Source: Rhodococcus sp. G-MC3 (GTDB taxonomy: Bacteria; Actinomycetota; Actinomycetes; Mycobacteriales; Mycobacteriaceae). Taken from it: a stretch of DNA of 64,000 bases. The stretch's first letter is position 1. Each line of letters begins with the position of its first letter. Positions 52,165-61,049 of the stretch are shown here, piece by piece. The position numbers and the translations under genes were made by a program. Below the pieces are notes generated by a model. The model was not told the origin of the DNA, searched no databases, and saw only the letters and a program-made list of their open reading frames with translations. Where the stretch lies: NCBI RefSeq assembly GCF_030063335.1, contig NZ_JASISW010000002.1, forward strand, positions 124,001 to 188,000, written 5' to 3'.

Positions 52165-52622
52165 TGGACGCGCGGCCGGACAGCCGCGTCGACGCTATGG
52201 TCGCCCTCGTCGAACAGTGCTACGTCGTGGACGGTGATGTGGACCTCGGTGACTTCGAGCCCGGTCATCCGTTCGACCGCTGTGATGATGTTCCGCCGGA
52301 TACCGACGGCGAGTTCGTGGAGTGCGACTCCGTAGTTGGCGACGATGCCGATGTCGATCGCGGCCTGCTTCTCGCCGACCTGGACGGCGACGCCTTGGCT
52401 GTGGTTGACCCGGGCGCCAGGGATGCGGTCGCGCAATGCACCGACGGCGCGTGCCGTCCCGCCGCCGACGTCGTAGACGCCGTTGATCTCGCGCGTGGCG
52501 ATACCGGCGATCTTGGCAACGACCGCGTCGGCGACGATGGTTCGACCCTGCGTGGTTGTCAGCGCAGCCGAACCCGGCACATCCGTGCGAGAAGAACCGG
52601 CGAAGCTGGGGTCACTACTCAT
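52161..52622 (-). CDS. Asp23/Gls24-family envelope stress protein
   Basis: 153-residue canonical Asp23/Gls24 protein: GRTIVADAVVAKIAGIATREI, NGVYDVGGG, GVAVQVGEKQAAIDIGIVANYG, RRNIITAVERMTGLEVTEVHI. These coat the inner face of the membrane and respond to alkaline or envelope stress. First gene of a five-gene operon, divergent with only 75 bp from the ferredoxin-reductase gene. Confidence 0.9.
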   Translation of the reverse strand: MSSDPSFAGSSRTDVPGSAALTTTQGRTIVADAVVAKIAGIATREINGVYDVGGGTARAVGALRDRIPGARVNHSQGVAVQVGEKQAAIDIGIVANYGVALHELAVGIRRNIITAVERMTGLEVTEVHITVHDVALFDEGDHSVDAAVRPRVQ

Positions 52623-52697
52623 GGTGTAGATCGTAGACGCGCAGCCGAGTGAAGGTACCTCACTGGATCAGGTTCTTTCTCTGGTAGAGATCTTTTC

Positions 52698-53840
52698 ATG
52701 ACCATCGTGATCGTAGGAGCTGGACTTGCCGGGCTGCGGACGGCACAGGAAGTGCGGAAGCTGGGATACGACGGTGAGGTGATCCTCGTCGGCGAAGAGA
52801 AGCATCTGCCCTACGACCGACCCCCGTTGTCGAAGGAGGTCATTCGGGGGGAGCGTGAAGACACGACGTTCGAGAACGAGGAGTACTTCGCCGAGCACCG
52901 TATCGAGCTGCGTCTGGGCTCGGCTGCAGTCTCGGTCGATCCCGCACAGCGGACTCTGCAGCTTGCCGACGGCACGTCGCTGGAATACGACGATCTCGTC
53001 GTTGCCACCGGACTGACGCCGCGGCGGCTGCCGTCGCTGCCGGAGTTGGAGGGTGTGCACGTGCTTCGCTCGCGCGACGACGCCGAGGCGCTGCGCAGCG
53101 CTGCCGTCGGTACCACGCACGCGGTGATCATCGGAGCAGGCTTCATCGGTTGCGAACTGGCGGCGGGGTTCCGCCACCTCGGCGTCGATGTCACTGTTCT
53201 GGAACCGCAGCCGACTCCGCTTGCGTCGGTGCTCGGCACCGAGGTCGGCGCGCTGATCGGTAGGTTGCACCTCATCGAGGGAGTCGACCTTCGAACCGGG
53301 GTAGGGGTGGACACGTTGCGCGGGTCCGGGCGGGTGACCCACGTGGTCGCGAGCGACGGCGCCGAGATCGAATCGGACACAGTGGTCATCGGTATCGGCT
53401 CGACGCCGGTGGTCGATTGGCTGGAAGGTTCGGGGATCGAGGTCGGCAACGGTGTTCACGCCGACGCCGTCGGTCGAACCAGCGATCGGCACGTGTGGGC
53501 GGTCGGCGACGTCGCAGCCTGGGCCAGAGGAAACGAGCCGAAGCGCGTCGAGCACTGGAGCAATGTCGGAGACCAGGTTCGCGTCATGGCCCCTGCTCTG
53601 CTCGGTGTCGATCCAGGGGCGTCGCGTCCGGTGGTCCCGTACTTCTGGAGCGACCAGTTCGATCTCAAGATCCAGGCATTGGGTACGCCATCTCCTGACG
53701 ATTCCGTCGTGATCCATGAGGACGACGGCAGAAAGTTCCTGGCATACTACGTTCGTGACGGAATTCTTACGGCAGTTGTCGGGGCGGGTAAAGCGGGGGC
53801 GGTCATGAAGATGCGTGCGAAGATCGGCCAGCCTGCGTGA
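52698..53840 (+). CDS. NAD(P)H:ferredoxin reductase-type FAD oxidoreductase
   Basis: 380-residue two-dinucleotide-domain flavoprotein of the rhodocoxin/putidaredoxin-reductase type, passing electrons from NAD(P)H to a ferredoxin for a P450 or dioxygenase. FAD motif VIVGAGLAGLRTAQEVRKLG at the N-terminus, LPYDRPPLSKEV, NAD motif AVIIGAGFIGCELAAGFR around 137-150, and the FAD-closing VWAVGDVAAW. No ferredoxin or P450 lies nearby, so its partner is elsewhere. The stop overlaps the ilvA start by 4 bp. Confidence 0.9.
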   Translation: MTIVIVGAGLAGLRTAQEVRKLGYDGEVILVGEEKHLPYDRPPLSKEVIRGEREDTTFENEEYFAEHRIELRLGSAAVSVDPAQRTLQLADGTSLEYDDLVVATGLTPRRLPSLPELEGVHVLRSRDDAEALRSAAVGTTHAVIIGAGFIGCELAAGFRHLGVDVTVLEPQPTPLASVLGTEVGALIGRLHLIEGVDLRTGVGVDTLRGSGRVTHVVASDGAEIESDTVVIGIGSTPVVDWLEGSGIEVGNGVHADAVGRTSDRHVWAVGDVAAWARGNEPKRVEHWSNVGDQVRVMAPALLGVDPGASRPVVPYFWSDQFDLKIQALGTPSPDDSVVIHEDDGRKFLAYYVRDGILTAVVGAGKAGAVMKMRAKIGQPA

Positions 53841-55057
53841 ATAGAACGTTGTTGACTGCAGCGGACATTTCCGACGCGGAAGTTCTGCTGGAGCCCGTCA
53901 TGCGGCGCACACCCGTCGTCGCATCTCGAATCCTCTCCGACCTCACCGGTCACGAGGTGCGGCTCAAATGCGAGAACCTGCAGCGAACGGGATCCTTCAA
54001 GCCGCGTGGCGCCTACAACCGGATCGCACGGTTGTCCGATGCCGAGCGCAAATTCGGTGTGGTGGCCGCGAGCGCAGGTAATCATGCCCAGGGTGTGGCT
54101 TGGGCTGCAACACAATTGGGGATTCCATCGACGGTGTTCATGCCGACGGGGGTATCGCTACCCAAGCTCGTTGCCACGAAATCTTACGGTGCGGATGTCA
54201 CTCTCGTCGGCCAGACCGTCGACGAGGCGCTCGCTCACGCGCGTGAATTTGCGGCGCGGACCGGCGCAGTGCTCATTCACCCGTTCGACCACGCGGATAT
54301 CGTTGCCGGACAAGCGACGTTGGGGACCGAACTGCTCGGTCAGATGCCCGATGTCGGAACCATCGTTGTGCCCACCGGCGGCGGGGGTCTGCTCGCCGGT
54401 GTGGCAGCGGCGGTGCACCTGCACAAGCCTGGCGTGCGGGTGATCGGCGTGCAGGCCGAAGGTGCGGCGGCCTGGCCTGCATCGTTGAGGGCGGGTCACC
54501 CGATCGCGGCCGAGTCGATGTCGACGATGGCCGACGGCATCGCCGTCGGGCTGCCGGGCAGTGTGCCGTTCGACCACGTGGCGAGCTGGGTCGACGACGT
54601 CGTCACCGTGTCCGAGGACGCACTCTCGCGTGCGCTGCTGCTGTGCATCGAGCGTGCCAAGCTTATCGTCGAGCCGGCGGGGGCGGCCGCTGTCGCTGCG
54701 TTGATGACGCGTGACGATCTGTTACTCGACGGCCCGGTGTGCGCCATCCTGTCCGGCGGCAACATCGACCCGTTATTGTTGACGCACGTCATCACTCACG
54801 GACTGCGTGCCGCGGGTCGCTATCTCGCCGTGCGTGTAACGGTGTCGGATCGACCGGGTGGATTGCTCAACCTGCTCGGCGTCGTCCGCAAGCTCGGTGC
54901 CAGCGTGGTCGACGTGGTTCATTCACGCACCGGTGGGCAGTTGGGGCTAGAGGAGGTCGACGTGATGTTGACAGTGGAAACCCGCGGCCCGACGCACCGT
55001 CAGGACGTGCTCGATGCGCTCGGTGCCAGCGGATATTCGGTCACAGTCGAAAGTTAG
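53837..55057 (+). CDS. ilvA: threonine ammonia-lyase with C-terminal ACT domain
   Basis: 406-residue PLP enzyme deaminating threonine to 2-oxobutyrate. Lys55 in GSFKPRGAYNRI binds PLP, SAGNHAQGVAWAA and VPTGGGGLLAGVAA hold the substrate and phosphate, and SGGNIDP closes the core; residues about 330-406 form a single ACT domain (RVTVSDRPGGLLNLLGVVRKLGA). Length and single ACT match the actinobacterial short IlvA/TdcB-like form. Start GTG 53837 overlaps the reductase gene. Confidence 0.92.
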   Translation: MNRTLLTAADISDAEVLLEPVMRRTPVVASRILSDLTGHEVRLKCENLQRTGSFKPRGAYNRIARLSDAERKFGVVAASAGNHAQGVAWAATQLGIPSTVFMPTGVSLPKLVATKSYGADVTLVGQTVDEALAHAREFAARTGAVLIHPFDHADIVAGQATLGTELLGQMPDVGTIVVPTGGGGLLAGVAAAVHLHKPGVRVIGVQAEGAAAWPASLRAGHPIAAESMSTMADGIAVGLPGSVPFDHVASWVDDVVTVSEDALSRALLLCIERAKLIVEPAGAAAVAALMTRDDLLLDGPVCAILSGGNIDPLLLTHVITHGLRAAGRYLAVRVTVSDRPGGLLNLLGVVRKLGASVVDVVHSRTGGQLGLEEVDVMLTVETRGPTHRQDVLDALGASGYSVTVES

Positions 55058-55073
55058 AAGTACGGTGATGTGC

Positions 55074-55204
55074 TCAGCCCAGGTAGTTACCGCCCGGGTC
55101 GAGGAAGCGCAATGATGTTGTGATCGAACGTGATCGGCATGGACTGACCATTTTGTTCCAGGCCCATCGGGGGCTCGCCGACAACAGCAACCACGCGGGT
55201 GAGC
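55074..55204 (-). pseudogene. remnant of a VOC-family protein C-terminus
   Basis: On the minus strand one frame reads VVAVVGEPPMGLEQNGQS followed by MPITFDHNIIAL, and the frame one base away continues LRFLDPGGNYLG and a stop at 55074. The tail LRFLDPGGNYLG matches the final strand FxDPDGN of VOC proteins. So a single-base frameshift splits a short fragment whose N-terminal part is missing, replaced by the start of the neighbouring lipoprotein gene. A decayed gene is the simplest explanation. The rest of 55058-55231 would hold the lipoprotein promoter. Confidence 0.38.
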
Positions 55205-55231
55205 CGGCACAAGACCCGTAATGTGGCCCTG

Positions 55232-56537
55232 ATGAGGCATGCGAGGTGGTCGGCGAGTGTGGTGGCGCTGGCATTTCTGGCCGTCGGGTGCAGTTCGAGT
55301 CCGCCGCCGGATCCACCCGTGGACGCGCGGTTCGGCACCGGTGATTTCGCGTTAGCACCGATGCCTGCATGGTCTCTCGACGCTGCCGCGCTCGGCACCG
55401 TCACGCATGGCTTGCAGTTCTCACTTCCCTCGATTCCGGGAGATGACGCGCCGATGCTGGTCGGCCTCGGCGACGGCGACTACTCCAAGAATCCGCGCGG
55501 GCTGCGAGTGATGGCGCTCGACCCGAACAGCGGAGAACGGCTGTGGCTCCGCGACATCGGACCGATCAGACAATGCGCCGAGGAGATCGACGACCATGTC
55601 CTTGCCTGCTATGGCGACCACCGCGTCGTGTACATCGATGTCGCCGACGGCCGCATACTCGGTGACATTTCGACGGACTTCTACGTCTATCACGTCCGAG
55701 CAGCGAACGGCGTCGGCTATGTGTCCGGACGTAGTGAGGACATGCTGGTATCGGACGTGTACAGCGGGTCGTTCACCGAACTCGATACGCACTGGCACAA
55801 GACCTTCGACTCACCCACTCCGGGGCAGCCTGCGTCACCGGCGGTGCTTCCCGATCGCGACATCGTCGATGTGTACTCCGCGGGTGCACATCTGATCGCC
55901 GACATCTTCACCGGTGATCCGAGGTTTCGATTTGCAGGTGAAAACCCCCTGCCCCTGGGGAACGATCTGTACGTCAACGTGACACGATCGCCGGAAGGGT
56001 CGCTGACGGAGGAGGTCCTCGACGGAACCGGCAAGACCCTCACCGTTGTTGCCGTGCCCACCTCAGGTCTCTCGCCCGTACCGTGGCCGAATCTGGGTGA
56101 CGACGACCTGCCGAAATTCCTGGGCGACGGCGCCTACGACCCCAGGACCGGCGCCGAGCTCTGGCGAAATCCAGACACTGGAGATCAACGGAGGCCTCAA
56201 CTCTGCTGTACTGGCTGTCGTGGGCCGCACCGTCGTCGTGCGTTCGTCCGAAACCAGGACGTTCTCGGGCATAGACATCGCGTCAGGAAAGACAACATGG
56301 ACAACCCCGTGGCAGGACGCGTACTGGGCAAGATCGGGAGTAACGGACGGGGAGCATTACGTGTTCGGGGACTACACCGGCATGCATGCGCTCCGCGCAT
56401 CCGACGGCCAGATGATGTGGTCGGTCCTGTGGCCCGAGGGTGTCGACCCTCGGGAGATGTCGGTGTCGAGCAATGCAGGCGTACTGGTCGTGTCCGATCG
56501 CGTCGGGTCGACCATCTGGGCCCCGATTACGATGTGA
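55232..56537 (+). pseudogene. PQQ-like beta-propeller lipoprotein, frameshifted
   Basis: A lipoprotein (lipobox AVGCSSS in ALAFLAVGCSSSPPPDPP) with propeller blades typical of pyrroloquinoline-quinone-like repeats: GLRVMALDPNSGERLWLRDIG, VVYIDVADGRILGDIS, TGAELWRNPD. After codon TGAELWRNPD (about 56170) the frame is lost and continues as nonsense, while the +1 frame resumes LEINGGLNSAVLAVVGRTVV, FSGIDIASGKTTWTTPW and ends SDRVGSTIWAPITM at 56537. One extra base (or two missing) near 56165-56180 explains it. No slippery run is present. It may be a real inactivation or a sequence error. Confidence 0.75.
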
Positions 56538-56670
56538 TGCCGGTCATTTCTGTCGGTAGCGGCACGTAGTCTTCCCTCGTGAGGTCAGCCGGTACGGGCG
56601 CAACCGGTTAATCTTCGATGGGTTTGGGGTCTCTTTCTGCGACCACATCGAACGAATGGGGAAACAGAAC

Positions 56671-57642
56671 ATGGCGAATGCCATCGAAGTCGAAAACTTG
56701 GTACTCGAATACGGCAAGAACGTCGCCCTCGACGGCATCAGTTTCCAGGTGCCCGAGGGATCGGTCCTCGGCGTGCTCGGTCCGAACGGTGCCGGAAAGA
56801 CGACGGCTGTCCGCATTCTGGCCACGTTGCTACGAGCCACGTCGGGTACGGCGCGCGTGCACGGAATCGACGTCGCGAAGAAACCCAACGAGGTTCGAAA
56901 GAGCATCGGTCTCACCGGACAGTTCGCCGCAGTGGACGAGTACCTCACCGGATACGAAAATCTGGAGATGGTCGGCCGGCTCTTCGGTCTGAAGAAGTCC
57001 GAGGCACGCCAGCGCGCCGGCGAGCTGCTCTCCCGATTCGATCTGGAGTATGCACGCGACCGGACGGCCAAGCAGTACTCGGGAGGTATGCGTCGCAGAC
57101 TCGACATCGCTGCCAGCCTCATCGGAAGACCGAAAGTGGTGTTCCTCGACGAACCTACGACCGGACTGGATCCACGCAGCCGAAACACTATGTGGGACTT
57201 CATCTCCGACCTGGTCAAAGACGGCACGACCATTCTGTTGACAACGCAGTACCTGGAGGAGGCCGACCGCCTGGCCGACTCGATCATCGTGCTGGACAAG
57301 GGGTCCATCATCGCTGAGGGAACGGCCGATCAACTCAAGGCGCAGGTCGGCGGTGAGCGTCTGGAATTCGTACTGACCGATGCTTCGGACAGGGGACGGG
57401 CACTGGAGATTTTGACGCCCATAGGATTGGACGCGCCGTCTTATGACGAGCAGACGCGCCGCGTCGGCGTCCCGGTCAGCGGCGGTGCAGACGATTTGAC
57501 GACGGTCCTGGTCCAGTTCAAGGAAGCGAACATTCGCGTCATCGACGTAGGCCTACGACGACCCAATCTCGACGATGTATTTCTCACCCTCACCGGCCAT
57601 GCCACCGAAAACGAAGCAGCAGCAGTGGAGGAAGAGAAATGA
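56671..57642 (+). CDS. DrrA-type ABC transporter ATP-binding protein
   Basis: 323-residue ATPase of the daunorubicin-resistance exporter family. Walker A GPNGAGKTT, Q-loop GQFAAVDEYLTGYENL, signature YSGGMRRRLDIA, Walker B VVFLDEPTTGLD and H-loop LLTTQYLEEAD, in which Gln replaces the usual switch His, as in the whole Drr group. The C-terminal accessory domain ends RRPNLDDVFLTLTGH. ATG 56671 has GGGGAA about 8 bp upstream; ATG 56656 is an alternative. The stop overlaps the permease start by 4 bp. Exports a drug, lipid or glycolipid; substrate not assignable. Confidence 0.9.
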   Translation: MANAIEVENLVLEYGKNVALDGISFQVPEGSVLGVLGPNGAGKTTAVRILATLLRATSGTARVHGIDVAKKPNEVRKSIGLTGQFAAVDEYLTGYENLEMVGRLFGLKKSEARQRAGELLSRFDLEYARDRTAKQYSGGMRRRLDIAASLIGRPKVVFLDEPTTGLDPRSRNTMWDFISDLVKDGTTILLTTQYLEEADRLADSIIVLDKGSIIAEGTADQLKAQVGGERLEFVLTDASDRGRALEILTPIGLDAPSYDEQTRRVGVPVSGGADDLTTVLVQFKEANIRVIDVGLRRPNLDDVFLTLTGHATENEAAAVEEEK

Positions 57643-58430
57643 GCGTTCTTCACGATTCCCTCATCATCACCAAGCGGAACCTGATCAAGCTCAAGCGAGT
57701 TCCGGATCTGCTGTTCTTCGCGACACTGTCGCCGATCATGTTCGTGTTGCTGTTCGCGTACGTGTTCGGCAGTGCCATCGATATCCCGGGGGTCGACTAC
57801 AAGAGCTTTCTCATGGGCGGGATTTTCGTCCAGACCATGGTCTTCGGCGCATCGATCACGGGGTCTTCCCTCGCGGAGGATCTGCAAAAGGGCGTTATGG
57901 ACCGGTTCCGTTCGTTGCCCATGGCGCGTTCGGCCGTTGTCATCGGACGCACCGCAGCAGATGTCGGCAACAACATCGTCACCATCACCATCATGTCGCT
58001 CACCGGACTCATCGTCGGCTGGCGCATCACGTCGTCGTTCTTCGAAGCAGTGGCCGGGTACTTGCTGCTGTTGCTGTTCGCCTACTCGATCTCGTGGGTG
58101 ATGGCGTTCGTCGGTCTGACGGTGCGTTCACCGGAGATCTTCAACAATGCATCGTTCATCGTGATTTTCCCGCTGACGTTCATCGCCAACACCTTCGTGC
58201 CGATCGACGGGTTTCCGCCGGTCCTCAAGACGATCGCGGAGTGGAATCCGATTTCGTCGGTGACACTCGCGGTGCGAGAGTTGTTCGGTAACACCAATCC
58301 GATGGCACCGCCGCCCACGGCGTGGCCGCTGCAGAATCCAGTGCTGTACACCTTGATCTGGGTTGTGTTGCTTCTCGTAATCTTCGTCCCGCTGTCGGTG
58401 CGCAAATACGAGAGAACCCTCACGGCCTGA
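57639..58430 (+). CDS. DrrB-type ABC-2 membrane permease
   Basis: 263-residue ABC-2 permease with six hydrophobic segments. KRNLIKLKRVPDLLFFATLSP is the amphipathic N-terminus before helix 1; EDLQKGVMDRFRSLPMARSAVVIGR is the conserved cytoplasmic loop contacting the ATPase; NTFVPIDGFPPVLKTIAEWNPISSV lies before the last helix. Forms the exporter with the preceding ATPase. A bidirectional hairpin follows 46 bp later. Confidence 0.9.
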   Translation: MSVLHDSLIITKRNLIKLKRVPDLLFFATLSPIMFVLLFAYVFGSAIDIPGVDYKSFLMGGIFVQTMVFGASITGSSLAEDLQKGVMDRFRSLPMARSAVVIGRTAADVGNNIVTITIMSLTGLIVGWRITSSFFEAVAGYLLLLLFAYSISWVMAFVGLTVRSPEIFNNASFIVIFPLTFIANTFVPIDGFPPVLKTIAEWNPISSVTLAVRELFGNTNPMAPPPTAWPLQNPVLYTLIWVVLLLVIFVPLSVRKYERTLTA

Positions 58431-58476
58431 GATTCCGGAACACTCAGGGTGGAGAATTTGAAGCAGGGATGAAGAG

Positions 58477-58514
58477 CGAAAGCCCCCGGCCGTTGATTCG
58501 ACCGGGGGCTTTCG
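58477..58514. terminator. bidirectional terminator between drrB-type gene and greA
   Basis: CGAAAGCCCCCGG (58477-58489) pairs perfectly with CCGGGGGCTTTCG (58502-58514), a 13-bp stem with a 12-nt loop. It lies between convergent stop codons (58430 and 58528) and carries TTT within the descending arm in both directions. Confidence 0.85.
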
Positions 58515-58527
58515 AGAGACTCTTCCG

Positions 58528-59022
58528 TCAGTTGTGGTACGGCTCCGCGCTGAGCAGCGTGACCTTCATGGTCTTGCCGTTGGGGAGCGTGTACTGACGC
58601 GTGTCACCGACCGTGGCGTCGATGAGCGCGCCACCCAGGGGCGAGCTGGGGGAGTAGACCTCGAGCTTGGCGTCGCGTGCACCCTCTTCGCGGGTGGCGA
58701 TGAGGAACGTCTCGGTGTCGGACTCGTCGCCGTCGTAGTAGACCTTCACGACGGATCCTGGCAGCGCGACGCCGGACTGTGTGGGGGCCTCGCCGACCTT
58801 CGCGGAGTTCAGCAGCTCCTGGAGCTGGCGAATGCGGGCTTCCTGCTGTCCCTGATCCTCGCGAGCGGCGTGGTAACCGCCGTTCTCCTTCAGATCGCCC
58901 TCTTCGCGTCGCTCGTTGATTTCGGCGGCGATGACCGGGCGATTGGAAATGAGTTGGTCGAGTTCGCTCTTGAGCCTGTCGTGTGATTCCTGGGTAAGCC
59001 AGGTCACCTGGGTCTCGGTCAT
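58528..59022 (-). CDS. greA: transcription elongation factor GreA
   Basis: 164-residue GreA that rescues backtracked RNA polymerase. N-terminal coiled coil ([20 protein letters not shown] onward) with the acidic tip [20 protein letters not shown] that holds the Mg-coordinating Asp/Glu; C-terminal FKBP-like domain ([19 protein letters not shown]). ATG 59022 follows GGGAG at 7 bp. It heads the block shared with mycobacteria: greA, DUF4307, then divergent mca. Confidence 0.95.
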   Translation of the reverse strand: MTETQVTWLTQESHDRLKSELDQLISNRPVIAAEINERREEGDLKENGGYHAAREDQGQQEARIRQLQELLNSAKVGEAPTQSGVALPGSVVKVYYDGDESDTETFLIATREEGARDAKLEVYSPSSPLGGALIDATVGDTRQYTLPNGKTMKVTLLSAEPYHN

Positions 59023-59149
59023 CTCGATCACTCCCTTGTAGTCGAAGCCGTAGTGGACTCCCGGTCTGTGCTGACGGCGGGCTCGCGCAATTAGAGGGAA
59101 TCCTCGTGGATCCCCTCTGATGCCCACAGTTTCTGAGCCTGCCCGATTC

Positions 59150-59200
59150 CTGAGCCGCTGCAGTTACTGATCCGCTGCAGTTCATGAACCGTTGCAGCGA
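59150..59200. repeat. 17-bp tandem triplicate upstream of greA
   Basis: Three 17-bp units: ctgagccgctgcagtta (59150-59166), ctgatccgctgcagttc (59167-59183) and atgaaccgttgcagcga (59184-59200), about 130 bp upstream of greA, in the 287-bp gap before DUF4307. No gene ends or starts inside it. It may contribute to the greA promoter or be a slippage product. Confidence 0.75.
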
Positions 59201-59309
59201 CGAATGTACTTCTCTGCCTGTCAGCTGCCACTCCGGCCGTCAATGCAGCAATACACGGTTCCAGTGCGGAACCGTGTACAAACGAATCTTACCACGAAGC
59301 GAAGGTGGG

Positions 59310-59735
59310 TCAGCCTGCGCGCAAATAGTCGGGGACGTTCAGGCTGCATCCGTACACCTCGCCGATGGCGGGAGGTTGCGAGGTTCGCACTACCGACGTC
59401 ACATCGACTTCCTTCGCGGACCCACCGGGAACGAGCAGCTCGCGTCGTCCGGTTTCCGATCCGTCGCGCGAGCGGGCTCGGATGATGCAAACGGCGTCGT
59501 CCTCGGGGTTTGCGCGGGTGACGCTGAGTCGGATGGACACTGTCGTGTCGTTCACGAGGTCGAACGAGAGTGCAGTCCCCTCGACGTCCTTGACCGAGAA
59601 TCGCAGGTAACCGAGGTATGCGACTCCGAGACCGACGATCAGCACGACGACCAACAGGATGTTTCTGGTTCGGCGTGAGACACCGTTACGCGACGAAGAT
59701 GCGGGATATCGGCCTTCGGGGAGCGTGGCAGTCAT
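59310..59735 (-). CDS. DUF4307 membrane protein
   Basis: 141-residue protein with a cytoplasmic N-terminus, one membrane helix (ILLVVVLIVGLGVAYLGYL) and an exported beta-rich domain with a single Cys pair (AVCIIRARSRDG, GEVYGCSLNVPDYLRAG). Actinobacterial family of unknown function, the equivalent of the mycobacterial gene between greA and mca. Divergent from mca with 134 bp between. Confidence 0.87.
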   Translation of the reverse strand: MTATLPEGRYPASSSRNGVSRRTRNILLVVVLIVGLGVAYLGYLRFSVKDVEGTALSFDLVNDTTVSIRLSVTRANPEDDAVCIIRARSRDGSETGRRELLVPGGSAKEVDVTSVVRTSQPPAIGEVYGCSLNVPDYLRAG

Positions 59736-59869
59736 ACGAGTTTTCGTCCGAGCTTTCGTCAGAGGCGGAGCAGCGAGAGATCTACGGCAGCCGGTGCGAG
59801 CTGTGTCGGCGCCAAGTGGAACTATAGGGGCAGGGAAAGAAGCAGTCGAAGCTGAGGTGAGGAAAGAAC

Positions 59870-60748
59870 GTGTCCGGACTACGGCTCATGGCGGTACACG
59901 CCCATCCTGACGACGAGTCGAGCAAGGGTGCCGCAACCACGGCTCGATACGCGGCCGAGGGAAACGATGTTCTGGTCGTGACGCTCACCGGCGGTGAGCG
60001 AGGAGACATTCTCAATCCCGCGATGGACATCCCGGGCGTGAAGGATCGAATCAACGAGGTCAGGCGCGAGGAAATGGCCGAGGCCGCAAGGATCCTCGGC
60101 GTTCGGCAGACCTGGCTCGGATACGTCGACTCCGGTCTTCCCGAGGGCGACCCACTTCCTCCTCTCCCCGAGGGCTGCTTCGCATTGGTTCCGCTCGAAG
60201 AGTCCACGGAGGCGCTGGTCAAGGTCATCCGCGAATTCAAGCCGCACGTGATCACCACGTACGACGAGAAGGGCGGATACCCGCACCCCGATCACATTCG
60301 GTGCCACGAAGTGTCGGTGGCGGCGTACGAGGCCGCCGGTGACCCGGAGAAATTCCCGGACGCGGGCGAGCCGTGGACCCCCCTCAAGCTGTACTACTCC
60401 CACGGATTTCTGCGGAAGAAGATGCAACTCTTCCACGACTGGTTCATCGACCGCGGCGAAGAAAGCCCTTTTGTGGAGTGGCTGAAGCGGTGGACTACCG
60501 AGCGCGACGAGATCATGGAACGCATCACCACCCAGGTGTCGGTCGGGGATTACTTCGAACAGCGTGACGACGCACTGCGCGCCCATGCGACACAGATCGA
60601 CCCCAACGGTTCCTTCTTCGCAGTGCCCGTCGAAGTCCAGCGCAAGCTGTGGCCCACCGAGGAATACGAGTTGGCGAGGACACGCGTGAAGACGTCGATT
60701 CCGGAAACGGAACTCTTCGCAGGTATCGAATCGGAGAAAAGTGCGTGA
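59870..60748 (+). CDS. mca: mycothiol S-conjugate amidase
   Basis: 292-residue LmbE-fold Zn amidase that cleaves mycothiol S-conjugates to a mercapturic acid and GlcN-inositol, a detoxification step confined to mycothiol-producing actinobacteria. Zn site: [10 protein letters not shown] (His12, Asp15) and [13 protein letters not shown]; the Mca-specific C-terminal region ([20 protein letters not shown]) separates it from the deacetylase MshB. GTG-type coupling: its stop overlaps the start of the next gene by 4 bp. Confidence 0.95.
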   Translation: MSGLRLMAVHAHPDDESSKGAATTARYAAEGNDVLVVTLTGGERGDILNPAMDIPGVKDRINEVRREEMAEAARILGVRQTWLGYVDSGLPEGDPLPPLPEGCFALVPLEESTEALVKVIREFKPHVITTYDEKGGYPHPDHIRCHEVSVAAYEAAGDPEKFPDAGEPWTPLKLYYSHGFLRKKMQLFHDWFIDRGEESPFVEWLKRWTTERDEIMERITTQVSVGDYFEQRDDALRAHATQIDPNGSFFAVPVEVQRKLWPTEEYELARTRVKTSIPETELFAGIESEKSA

Positions 60749-61047
60749 TCGTTTCGATTGTCGCCCAGGGAGCGCCGGGTCCGGAGTTCGGTAAGTCGTC
60801 TCCGATCGGTTTGGTCATCATCGTGGCGCTGCTCGTCGGTACCGCACTCTTGATCTGGTCGATGAACAAGCAGATCAAGAAGCTGCCCGAGACGTTCGAA
60901 AAAGCAGATCCCGGCCCTGACCAGGAACTCGACGAGGGCACGGATCGCGGCGCTGTTCGTGAAAACGGCGCTGTTCGTGACAACGGTGCTGTTCGTGAAA
61001 ACGGTGCTGTACACAATGCCGAGGAACCGAAGACCGGCGAAAGCTGA
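60745..61047 (+). CDS. small single-pass membrane protein downstream of mca
   Basis: 100-residue protein: short N-terminus, one membrane helix ([20 protein letters not shown]) and a charged cytoplasmic tail ([20 protein letters not shown]) followed by four GAVR(E/D)N-type repeats. It holds the same place as the small gene after mca in mycobacteria. Start GTG 60745 overlaps the mca stop; the next gene begins 2 bp after its stop. Function unknown. Confidence 0.8.
   Translation: MIVSIVAQGAPGPEFGKSSPIGLVIIVALLVGTALLIWSMNKQIKKLPETFEKADPGPDQELDEGTDRGAVRENGAVRDNGAVRENGAVHNAEEPKTGES
60949..61020 (+). repeat. 18-bp tandem repeat in the tail of the small membrane protein
   Basis: Four 18-bp units (60949-60966, 60967-60984, 60985-61002 and the diverged 61003-61020), for example ggcgctgttcgtgaaaac, encode [18 protein letters not shown] and GAVHNA. 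Unit length keeps frame. It lies 27 bp before the stop codon, near the junction with the DUF255 gene. Confidence 0.88.
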
Positions 61048-61049
61048 TT

